From Quercus robur (Eukaryota > Streptophyta > Magnoliopsida > Fagales > Fagaceae), in the NCBI RefSeq assembly GCF_932294415.1, contig NC_065542.1:2621501-2685500 (forward strand): a stretch of DNA of 64,000 nucleotides, in the 5' to 3' direction. This document shows, in pieces, positions 48,037 to 59,603 of the stretch. Position numbers and translations under genes: made by a program. Under the pieces are notes generated by a model. It ran no database searches. It saw only the letters and a list, made by a program, of their open reading frames with translations, and was not told the origin of the DNA. How positions within the stretch are numbered: the stretch's first letter is position 1; the number at the start of each line of letters is the position of its first letter.

Positions 48037-48503
48037 ATAAAGGTAAGAAAATGTGTATTTAAGGTTTTTATTAACTTAAAAACTAGTGAAAAACTAATAG
48101 TTAATAACTAAAATTATAGTATTAATAAAATATTTAATGAGACCATCTTAAAAAAATTATCACGCACAACGCGTGGGTATGCGACTAGTATATCTAAAAG
48201 TTGAAGCGTAATGTTTATTATTGTTATGCTCTTGTTGAGTTACATCATCCACCTATTTTCAACATTCTCTCTCTTATTTTTAGTTCTTCTTTTTTTCTTA
48301 TTAATTTTCCAACTTCCGTTATACTTTTTCTAACTTTTTTCTTTCCTTTTACATTTTCATCTCCTCATTACTATCTACCTTTTCACCTTCGTCTATCCCT
48401 TTATATTCCTTTATTTTTTGATTTTCTTATTCCTCTCCACTAACTATAAATTTACAATTCTCTTTCCCATTTTATTCATAGTTTTTTCACACACAAAATG
48501 TTA

Positions 48504-48931
48504 GGCTATGTTTGATAACTATTTTTTCCTTTTATTTTCTGTTTTTAAAAACAATTTTCAATTTTTGAGACTAAAAAACTTATTTCGCAATTCAAAATGG
48601 ACAGAAAACAAAAACTGTTCTCAAAACTCAATTTATAAAGAAAACTGAAAACATGCGAAAGACTGTTTTCAGTTTTTAATTTTTAAAAGTCAATGAAAAA
48701 ATGTATTTAATTTAATGAATCTGTCTCATTTAATGAGTTAGCATTAAAGTTCAAATCCTAGTAACAACACATTTTAGTATTTTCTATTTTTTTCTTCAAA
48801 AAACTATCTTTTTAATTTCAACTATCCAAACATGTTTTTTATTTAAAAAATACAAGAAAATTGTTTTTTCTTTATATTCTCAAAAACAAGTTTTTGAAAA
48901 TAGAAAACAAAAATTGTTACCAAACATAATC
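48504..48931. mobile_element. PIF/Harbinger-type MITE with TTA target duplication
   Basis: The ends GGCTATGTTTGATAAC and GTTACCAAACATAATC are inverted repeats with few mismatches. TTA flanks both sides (48501-48503 and 48932-48934). Nested in Helitron-like element 2. No transposase. Confidence 0.75.
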
Positions 48932-49176
48932 TTATTCTCTATCTCATTTTCCACACAAAAAAAGGTTATCTCTCTCTCTCTCTCTCTCTCTGATTTTTTT
49001 TTTTTCATTTTTAGTGGACTTTTTTTAGTTTTTTTCTTGCATCTTTACTTTAGATTGATGAATTTTTATATTATTTAGAACTCTACTTTGGGTTGATGTG
49101 CTTAAGTTTCGTATTTTTAAGTTGTTATCTTTTTTATTCTCTTTGATTTTATAGATGTTATCATATTGCATTATAA

Positions 49177-49325
49177 GAGCATTCTCATTAAGAATTGTAA
49201 ATGCTATAAATGCTAAATTTTAACATCAAGTTTGTAAAAAGCACTCCATCAAGAATTGTAAATCTTATTAATTTTGCAATCTAACTACTGTAGGCTGCCA
49301 TCTCTAGCAGCCCATTGTAGCAAGA

Positions 49326-49359
<34 letters not shown>

Positions 49360-49591
49360 ATTTGTTTAATGGTAGTTGCTAGGTATAGAAAACATGGTAT
49401 GAATGATAGTTAGTTGAAAATATAAAGAAAACATAAAGAAAGAATAAAAAAAAGAATATTTAAATGAAGTGGTAAAATAATAGAATCTTTGATGTTAGGT
49501 GTATTATAAAGTAAGATGTAAAATAAAATAAAAAATTAACTTTTTGAGATGCTAAATGTTAAATTTTTTACAATTCTTAATAAGAATGCTC
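49177..49591. mobile_element. MITE with TAA target duplication
   Basis: The inverted ends GAGCATTCTCATTAAGAATT and AATTCTTAATAAGAATGCTC match at 19 of 20 positions. TAA flanks both sides (49174-49176 and 49592-49594). A poly(A) tract lies inside at 49330-49358. Tourist/Harbinger type by ends and duplication. Confidence 0.8.
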
Positions 49592-50284
49592 TAAAGATAG
49601 TATATAAAAATATAATGTTATTTTATTACATAACATAACTGGGATAATTTGGTATTTATTGTTATATTTTTTATTTTTACTTTTTTTCATATTATTTCTA
49701 TAAATTTCTTATTTTTCTCTCTCACATTCTCTCTTGAAAAAGTGGTTATTCTCTCTCTTAATTTTTTATTATTTCTTGCAACTTTATTTTATATTGATGA
49801 ATCATTGTGATTTTTAAAACTCTATTTTGAGTTCACACATTTTAGTGTTGTATTTTTTAGTTCCCTATCACAAATAGTCTCTCTATCTCTCTACAATAAA
49901 TTTATAGAATAAACTATACATATTCAATATATGTTTTCAGAGAATAAATAATTTGAATAATTTATTAAAATAAAAATGATACATACATATTTATATATGT
50001 ATATATTTATTTATTTAACTTAAATGTATAATCAACCTCATGTAATTCATTTAAAAGTAACAACGTTAAAATAAATGAATAATTGCCCTAAAGATTACAT
50101 CTATATAATCATAGCATTTATGTTTAGAAAGACTTTCACTTAAATTTAGTCATTTCAAAGTAGACTAAAACGTTACATTAATATGGCTCAACAAAAGTGT
50201 AGAATCAATAATTGCTATACTTAAAATTTAAAATATTACGGGTTTGATATATAGAATTTAGATTATGTGTTTTCAACCCAAACA

Positions 50285-50985
50285 TGTCTTTTCCACCATG
50301 CAAGTGCACAAAAATAAATTGAAGTGGACCAAATGAACTGAAGTGATGTGAATGGACCAAACTGGACCAAATAGAACAAAGTGTACCAAACAGAAAAAAT
50401 ATGACCAAAATGACCGAATAGGACTAAGGTAGACCAAATAGATCAAATAGGATCAAAGTGGATAGAATGAATCGAACGGGACCACATTGAACCAAATAAG
50501 ACCAAAGTAGAAAGACTGGCTAAATAGGACCGAGCAGGACTGAAGAGGACAGATTGGACCGAATAGGAGCAATGTGAACTTAATAGGACCAAAGTGAATA
50601 AAATGGACTGAATAGAACTAAAGTGAACAAAATGGAACGAATAAGACCAAAGTCAACCAAATGGCCCGAATATGACTGAAGTGGATCAAAGTGGACAGAA
50701 TGAACCAAATAAAACCAATATGGACCAAATAGAACTAAATTGAACCCAAGGTAGACATAACGGACTGAATAAGACCAAAGTAAACAGAATGGACCAAATA
50801 TGACCTAAGTGAACCAACTAGGACCAATGTGGACCAAATAGGGCCAATGAGGACTGAATAAGACCGAATGCACAATAGAACTTTGGTGGACATAATAGAC
50901 TAAATAGGACCAAATGGACCGAATAGGATTGAAGATGATAGAATGAGCCAAATTGAACCAATGTGGACAGAATAAGACTTTTGAA
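50285..50985. repeat. 29-bp minisatellite, degenerate
   Basis: Over 20 diverged units such as AATAGGACCAAAGTGAATAA-AATGGACTG. Each is built of three roughly 10-bp subunits sharing RRACCAAA / GGACYGAAT. Three consecutive units near 50580-50666 are each exactly 29 bp. A shorter island of the same words lies at 51183-51265. No reading frame is kept. Nested in Helitron-like element 2. Confidence 0.8.
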
Positions 50986-51389
50986 TATTTATTATTTTTA
51001 TTGCATTTTTAGAGCTAATATTTCTAATTTAAAATGTCAATTTTAGTATTTTCTTTGTATTTTTTAACTTAAAACTAAAGAGTTTAGCCAAAATATAATA
51101 AATTTCATACTTTTCAACCCAAAAATTAAGAGGAAAAAAATTGAGCTAAACGTGAAATCTACAAAAAGAATCAATTTAAAGCCTAGTTAGTCTAAATGGA
51201 CTGAAGGGGGACCGAAATTGACTGAGTGGAACAAATTGGACCGAAGTAGACCTAATTGGACTGAATAGAAATTTTTTAAATTTTTGGAAAAACAAACTAT
51301 CTTCAAAAAAATTTAGAGAAAAAATTATACATTATATCACAATACAAAATAATTATTTATTCTCACACATTGCGTGGGTCTGCAACTAG

Positions 51390-51796
51390 TTCTGCATAGA
51401 AAAAAGTATAAACCATATGCTTCCTATAAACAAAAACTATATTTTCGGAACACCTAGCATATATTAATGACCTCTGGGCCATGGTTATATTTAACTCTCA
51501 AAAGTATTGGGTGGTGTAAAAGTACAGAGTTCCGTCACAAAAAAGTAATTAAGTAACGGTTCAAATCAATTTTAAGCAAGGGTGAATATATATACACACT
51601 TTTTTTGTAATTAAAAAAAAAGGGGCATAGGAGGAGAGGGTGGTAACCATATGTGCCCAAACAAGGGTGGGCACCAACACACTCACTTGCGAGGATTAGA
51701 AGACTTGAACCCAAGACCTAAGTCTTATTGGCCTAATGGTGAATATACTTAGATTACTTGTAACTGGCGCTGACAAGGGGTTAGTTTCATAGTAGG

Positions 51797-51838
<42 letters not shown>

Positions 51839-51904
51839 AAAAATCCAAGTTAACCATCTACGATTCTCAAAATATAAAATAAGAGAAACGAAAAAAACAT
51901 CTAC
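51390..51904. other. No recognisable gene
   Basis: AT-rich, with one (AT)n run at 51799-51833. A stretch at about 51700-51735 (GAACCCAAGACCTAAGTC) is faintly SINE-like but too weak to call. Confidence 0.4.
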
Positions 51905-51968
51905 ATAATCATGATTCATGGTATCATTTATTTTTTCATAACCTTGTACAGACTTAAACCATTACTAT

Positions 51969-52937
51969 CTAATTCCCATGAATACCATTTTGATTAAAGA
52001 AACTCTCTAACCACAATGTTCGGAGTCTAGCATTCTTGGCCATGAATGCTTTTGCTACCCTTTCATTATCCACCAAATAGTCAAAGGCAAATGCAAGCAT
52101 AACTTCGCTAAACCTTTCTATCTTCATAACTTCTTCATAAAGCTCATTCACATCAAGTTGATCTTTTTTGAGTTTTTTAATTGCTAGCTCAACCTTACGG
52201 AGTTGTTTGGAAAACTTACCATAATTAGCATCTTGGTTCATACGACTCCTTTTTCTAAGAGAGCTTGCTCCAGATAAAGCTGCATTTGAAGAACTAACTT
52301 GCTTCCCTTTTGATGCCTTCTCAAAATCAATGTCTAGAGCATTTGACTCCAATTCAAGGATCCTTTTTTCTGATTCAATACCACTAAAAGACTTTGCAGA
52401 ACCCCATGTTGCATTGTCTTTACAAAAAATCAGAGCCATCTTATCATACATCTCAATTTTCTTGTTCAAATATTGCTCATGATCTGGATGTGCCTGTTTT
52501 TTTTTTAAGGAAAAAAAAAAAAAAAACCACAAATAGTTAGGAAGAGACCAATCACTAAAATAACACCTACATAATGATTAAAGTATGCTTCATACCATTA
52601 CTTCCTCATCATACACTTTCTTTTCACAAGTAATCATTTTCAGATTATCATTCCATCCAAAAATTTTTTTTCTATTACGTAGTTTTGTAATGGTACTCCA
52701 AATGCTTTCAATGGTTCGAAGACAATTCTCCACATGATTAAGTTGGCATTCAACCCCAAATTTCCCACTAATTTCTTGGGCTGCTCGAGCTAATGATCTG
52801 GGCATAAATGTATTGGATGGCTTATTTCCTTTAGTAGCGTCATTAGCAAGTATCTCAAGTAACAAACATTGCATTGGTTTTGACCACCTAAATTGCTCGC
52901 CTTTAATTTCCTTCTTCCCATCCTTTGTTTTGGCCAC
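51969..52937 (-). pseudogene. MYB/SANT-like gene, copy 2, start codon lost
   Basis: Inverted copy of the gene at 41640. Exons 52937-52596 and 52493-51969 have exactly the same lengths (342 and 525 nt) and the same intron borders. The frame stays open: FRWSKPMQCLLLEIL, KFGVECQLNHVENCL, WSTITKLRNRK. The codon aligned with the copy-1 ATG is GTG (52937-52935). The only in-frame ATG upstream is at 52970, which would add 11 residues (MIPLLVLVIVA); in copy 1 that stretch is likely intron or leader. The protein may still be made from 52970 or from an internal ATG, so 'pseudogene' is provisional. Confidence 0.65.
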
Positions 52938-53331
52938 TGCTACAATTACAAGAACAAGAAGAGGAATCAAAATTCAGCAAACAAATGCAAAAATGGCATG
53001 TGAAATCTATTTTCTGTCCACTAGAAAATTCTATCATCAAAATGAAACATCAAATGTGTGTTATGAAATCAATCAGGAAAGGTCAAAACATAATAGAATT
53101 TAACCAAGAAAGTTCTAGAAAGTCACCTTGAATAGCCACCTATACAAAGAAAATTTATTCTCTCTACATAACATTATTATCTTCCCACATGGCCTATCAG
53201 TTTTATGAATAAAAAAAAACTTCCCACATGACCTGACATCTCTCATCTGTTTCATTAGTCATTCTCTATTTTCTCCCTACACTTCCCTTTGTCATTGTTG
53301 GACCCTATAATTTTAATTTTCAAATAAGTAG

Positions 53332-56300
53332 TCAAAATTGAGACCTCTTGTATCTGTTTGTAATAACAAAATCTAACCAGTAAATGCCTATGCAACAGCT
53401 AAACAATCCAAATCTACACAAAAATCGAGACAAGTAATCTGGACTATTACAGCTATAAAGAAAATATAGTAAAATAAGATAATACTTGTAACAGTAAGGA
53501 TGCGTGAGATGGTTGTTACCTCTTACAGTTTCCTCATGAAAACTCCAACTTGCACTATGTTCTGCCCTGTTATTGTCATCATAGGTTCTTATAATTTTGG
53601 TAGCTTTTTCTACTGCTGAATTTTCAAATTCATGATGGACGCAATCTAAACCCTCAGAAGTAATGACACAGCTAGTGCTGCATTGGGCAGTTGTTTGGTT
53701 GAACTCTTCCACATCTTGCTCATATATCAAACGGACTGCACATTTAATCACCTCCACACTTGGGCTATTGCTGTCAAATACAACATTAATCTGACTGCAT
53801 TCATGACCGTTCCAATGTGTACCTAGCAAATCATCACGAGACCAATACAATAGCCAAAGGTGACCAACACTATAATCAAAGGAAGTCTCCCCAATGACAA
53901 CTTCAAAGGATGTCTCTCCAATAACTTTAAAAGTATGCTGAGGCAAATCACCAAGGGCTTTCACGTGACCTTTAAGACTATAACTTTCACTTGAATATCC
54001 GTAACAATTAATTCTGAAAAGAGCACACAAAGCAAATCCCATCCACCTACTATTACACCAATTTGGAGGCAGCTCTATGCTTATTGAATACCCAATCCTT
54101 TGATGAGTTAACCACTGAGGAACATCCAATCCGGGAATAATTATCTGGAATGCAGCTTTAGATCTATCTTTCCTTTTGGTAGAAGTTTCGTATAATCCTG
54201 TTTTTGGATAAATGAGTCCCTGTACCAGAAAAAAACTATGTTATTTAAGAATCTGTGTCTGTGAGAGGGAGAGAGGGAGAGAGAGAGAGGGCAGATTACC
54301 TGTAGGTAACGTTTCAACATTGCAAATGCCAGACCATCACTGCCCTCTTTATACTCAACCAGCTTGCAGCAATTAAAAAATGAAATTGATGGTTGCGACA
54401 AATTGCTCATACTGAGCAATGCTGGTGATGCTTCTAGGGAAGAACAACCTTTAGCATTTATATATCTTACATTTGATGGAAGATCTGGCAATGAGTGAAG
54501 TTGTATGCAGTTGCCCAAATTAAGAGCTTCCAATTTCGGAAGTTGACTGATGCTTGCAGGCAAGGCAAAGACAAGGTTGTTTGTAGATAGTGCTAAATAT
54601 TTTAACAAGCGAACGCTGAAAACACTATCAAGCCTCGACTTAAAAAATTGCTTTTCACATCCACAACATATCAAGAAACTAATGGAAGAGGGAACTTCCC
54701 GAATAGCAGCTCCAGTCAAATCAAGTTCCTTTAAACATTCAATTTTCCCCAAGTTCTCTGGTAGTTTGGCAAGTTTTGAGCATCCCAAAAGAATGAGTAC
54801 TTCAAGAGACCTTAAACCATCCATGCTGCTTGGAAGATTGATAAGAGATTGGCAGAATTCCAAATTTAAAACAGTAAGCTTACTGAGTTGTCCAATAGAT
54901 GGGTGGATCTCAACCAAATTTATGCAACCTCTTAGACATAGTTTCTCAAGTCTTGGAACCCCTGAGAAGTCAGGTGTCCTCATAAGGTTTATGGAATGTT
55001 CAAGGTCGATGAATTTTAACTTGTCTAAATACTGTTCAACCAAAAAAGAGGATAATTAGATACTATCAAACATTGAATTCTTTTTAATCAGAAAAATTTT
55101 AAAATATTAAAACGAAGGCACTGTATTCAAGCCACTCCTAAAGAAAAGATAAATAATAAGTAATAAAAAGACAGATAGAAGAACAAAATCACCTTTTCGC
55201 CTCTCCAAAGATATTCAATTTTGCTAAACTGCAGTTTAAGTTCAACAAGCTCTTTTGATTGGAATCTGGATGGCAAACATTTTGAAGAATAACCATGCCA
55301 TTCAAGAAGTCTTAATTCATTAGAAAGATGATTGAGGCCATTTGGTATGTGCACGTTATCAATTATAAGCAATCTAAGATTACACATCCTTGAAAAAACT
55401 TCAGAATAGGATTCAATGTGCCGATATGCCCCATCCCCTCCAAACTCTAGAACTATGGCTTGAATTGCTTTTGTTGCCTAAGAATCAAAAGCAAAGGATC
55501 GGTAAATTGCACAACAAAGTTCAGAATGCTAGAACTTTTCAGTTTTATAGTGTCAGACAAGGCAAATAATATATATACTGAGTTTTCCACATATATAACT
55601 TCCACTTGACCATTGTTAAATCCAAGAAGGTGAAGGTTGAGAAATTGAGCTTTTATTTATATATTAGAAGTGTCATTTCACTTGAGAATCCAACACTGCA
55701 CCAAGAAGGTGAAGGTTGAGAAATTGAGCTTTTATTTATATATTAGAAGTGTCATTTCACTTGAGAATCCAACACTGCAATTAGAAAGGATGCAATTCTA
55801 CAATTAAAATATATAAACAATGTCACAATCACATAATGTTTTCAAAACGTAAGAAATTATGAAAGATGAATTCAGTAGAAAAGAAAAGTGACAGCTGCAT
55901 TATATTTTTTAAATAAAAGAAATAGTAAGCATATTGACATGAAATTGCGAGTGTGTTTGGAAACAATAAAAAATTAGATTATTTAAAAATAATAATTATT
56001 TTTTTTTAAAAAAAACTGAGAGAAAAAGAAACAAAACAAAACAAAACAAATATAAGTTGTAGGCAACCGCACGCTAAATGAAATTTGGCATTCTATATTT
56101 TATGACTTAAGTACTTCTGTAACTACATATATATTGCATTATATTGAAATTTTGTATTCTATATTTCATGACTTAAGTACTAATGTAACTACATATATAT
56201 TGCATTATATTTTTTTCTTAAAAAAATAATTTTTTGAACAAAATTATGTTGTGTATCTATTCAATATTTTCCTTGAAATAAAATGTTGTTTTGCCAATGT

Positions 56301-59300
56301 TCTTACCGTATTGTTCATCAATACATGAAATAAATCCTTACGAAGCCACAACCTACTACGCTTCCCAGGCTCTTCACGTGATTCTTGACGAACAATTTCC
56401 ATACCCATTTCTTGTAATAGATCATGCATTTGCAATGCGCCATTTTCTAGGGTTAGAAGAGATTTATCCATGAGAACTTGTATTCCAATTCTTGCATCAA
56501 AACCACAGGTCTCTAATATCTCTATTACTTGATCTTTCATCTTCCCTCTAAAGAAACATGCAACATCTAGAAATATATCCTTCCACATTTCCTCTAGGCC
56601 ATCATAACTTACTTTAAGTGTGTCAAATATTTCCCTTTTAGGAATTTTTTTAAATCTGTCCAATGCACTTTGCCAAACATCCATTGTTCTTCCAAACAAA
56701 AAGGAACCAAAAGTTACAAGAGCTAATGGATGGCCATTAGCATAGTGAACAACATCTTGGGAGAGCTGCATATAACCTTCTTTGGGTTGCTCATTTTTGA
56801 AGGCTTTCAAACAAAAGAGTTTTAAAGAATCATCACTGCTTAATGCATTAGGTTTATATATTTTATGCACTCCATGTTGGACCAACAAATGTTCATCTCT
56901 AGTCGTTATGATGATCAAACTCTTCAATCCAAACCAGCCACACTCTCCAGCCAAGTTTTCTAGTTGATCCAATTTATTAACATCATCCAGAACAATTAGA
57001 ACTTTTTTATGACATAGCCTTCTCTTGATCATGTCAACTCCGTGATAAACATTCCTTATATCTATATTTCTTTCCTCCAAAATATCTGCTAGAAGCAGCT
57101 GCTGTAATTGAAGCAAATCAATTTTTTTTGAATATTCCCTAACATTAGCAATAAAGGAAGAACCTTCAAAATAACCACGAAACTTTCCATAGACAACTCT
57201 AGCCAGAGTTGTCTTTCCAGATCCCCCCATACCACAAACCCCAATCATGCAAACATTGTTCCCAAGATCTAAATATGAAGTGATCAATTCTTCCACTAAA
57301 GAATCTATTCCTACCAAGTCATTGGTAATGCTGGAAAAACTCGAACTCAGATTTTGTGAGATGAGTTCCACAATGCTTTGGATTAATTCTGACACATGCC
57401 TGTGAAGATGATAGAACAATAATTAAGTGATGGTCTAAACCAATCGTAAAACCTTGGGGACAAAGAAAAATATAAGGGGATAAACTCCTTGGTCAAACAA
57501 ATATGAACTCATTAGCTCAGGTCACGTGGATAGAATGATAGAATTACCCATATAAGAATTGTATGTAGGGGCAAAGCTACATGTATGAGTGGGGGGCGCC
57601 ATCCCCCCCCCCCCCCCCCACCCCCCTTCCCAAAAATATTTTTATACTACATATAAATATTTAACATTTTAATTATTAGTCTACAAAAATGGGACTTGGC
57701 CCCCCCAAATATTTGAGTTAGTCCAATGATGATCTTAAAAAAATCGTCCAATTGGACTAATAGTTATAGAGAATGTTTTTTTTTCCTCACATTCATTTTT
57801 TATTGTAAAATGTGTTCTTGTATCTATTAAAGTTTTAGATCATTCATATATTTGAATACTTCATTAGTTTAATTGAAATTTTTTTTATGCACTTTGGTAG
57901 ACAATTTGGTAACTTATATTAAAAATGAAAACTTCAAAGATTCAATATGGAGGATACTAAGTTGTGTGTATAAATGTCTGTGTTTGTGTATGTTTATGGA
58001 AGTTTGTATAAGTTAATAAATTAGTATCATAAGTTCCCCCAACAAAAATTTCTAGCTACTTTGTATGATTATATATTTACTAACAAAAATCCATCAAATT
58101 TTGTTAATTACTTATATAATGGACAATTTTCATTCTTGCCCAAGACATGTGGGCCTTCCAAATCATAGAACCCAAAAATAAATAAATAAACAAAAGAGGG
58201 AGAGAAGCAGCGGATACTAGCAGCTGCAAAAATATCAGGAGAGGAAAGAAAGTGCCATCATCCAATACCATTGCTTAGGTTAGATATGATATTAAGCCAC
58301 TAAATCCAAAATCTAATTCATAATTTATTGACATTTATTATGAGTTTGTAAAAGGCTCAAGCACAGTTAAGTGCATAAGCCTCTTGAAGCCTAGGTGCAA
58401 AGCACAAGTACACGCTTAATTGAAGTAAAATATATCTAATAACATTTTTTGCCATCTAGTTGAGCTACAAGGCTCTTCACAATATAATATCTAATATTTA
58501 ATATTTCTATTAAAGGTTATTAGAGAGGATATAATATTTAATAACGTTTAATAGAAATTTTGGTAACATATAATAAAAAATATATATAAAAGGTCAAAAT
58601 TTGAATATTTTACCTATTAGGTAAGTGCAATTGTATAATGTTTGTTAGTTCAAATTTTACTTAAGTTATTTCAAAAATTAATAATAATATTTAATTGAAA
58701 ACAATTATCAATGGACAATATCTTTTTTTTTTTGAAAAGATCAATGGACAATATCATAATAATCTTGTTGTAGGAAGTTTAAAAATAAAATTTATATAAT
58801 TCTCTTGTACTTTATAAAAATACATAACCATAATAGTTATGATCAAATGATGTATATGGTTCAACTTCAATCAACATTCATTTAAAAATCAGACAAAAAG
58901 CACAAAAACAGTATATTAATCTTGTTCATATCTTTTGACATGTAAATAATAAAAAATTGTGTGTAACACAACACCTTAAGAATAGTGGTTGTATAGTAAA
59001 TCATTGGTCCACATCATTTCTATCAAGATTAAACAATTAATTTTGAGGATTCATATATATTTTTAGCAATAAAATAAAAAAGGGCGCCTAGGCATGCTTT
59101 GGCTTCTTCAAAAAGTACCATAAAAGCAAACCTAAAGTGTGCTTCATTAAATGAGCTTTGTTTTGGCCAAACAAAGTGCTCAGACCTTGGGGCTTTGCGC
59201 TTTGAGATTTAAGCACACCTAAGATTGCTTTTAACAACACTATAGTTTTGAGGTATCTTCAGTATTAAAGACTAAAAATATTTTTCCCACTCTATGGGTT

Positions 59301-59568
59301 CCACTTTATGTTTCACCAACCACATTTTTATCTTCTTTCCCTCTTCTAAAGTAACCAAAATTTAAAAGGAAAATAATTATAGACACATAAGATACTATAA
59401 TTAATGTAGTATAAAATGGAACACGGAAACTAGGATAGAGGATTTTTGTCCCAAAATATTATTAGCAGATTAAGCAAACTTGACATCCAAAACTTAAATG
59501 CTTTATAATACCTGGAATGGGATTTTCATTGTTGAAGATAGAGGAAGAAAAAAAAGAAGTAAACAAAT

Positions 59569-59603
<35 letters not shown>

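Larger units (their letters stand above)
45548..48188 (+). mobile_element. Non-autonomous Helitron-like element 1
   Basis: Starts TCTATATATTATTAAAAGC, preceded by A. It ends with the hairpin CACGCACAACGCGTG, then GGTATGCGACTAG, followed by T. The TC...CTAG termini between A and T and the hairpin are the Helitron signature. The 2.6-kb interior is AT-rich with two diverged copies of a roughly 0.9-kb unit (about 45820-46350 against 46440-46980) and microsatellites. No Rep/helicase. Confidence 0.75.
48193..51389 (+). mobile_element. Non-autonomous Helitron-like element 2
   Basis: Starts TCTAAAAGTTGAAGCG, preceded by A and homologous to the start of element 1. It ends CACACATTGCGTG-GGTCTGCAACTAG, followed by T. 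It begins four bases after element 1 ends. It contains two PIF/Harbinger-type MITEs and a 29-bp minisatellite. No RepHel gene. The two elements are members of one family, and the second landed beside or within the first's target. Confidence 0.75.

Noticed and set aside
50285..50985. CRISPR-like array
   Set aside because: Units are contiguous and drifting, with no conserved repeat plus unique spacers, and the context is a plant transposon.
51615..51740. Another SINE in minus orientation
   Set aside because: Only a weak B-box-like GAACCCAAGACC is present; no convincing A box or A tail.
54550..55059. Plus-strand 169-codon ORF opposite the TNL3 LRR exon
   Set aside because: Antisense shadow of exon 4 of TNL3; no independent motif or codon pattern.
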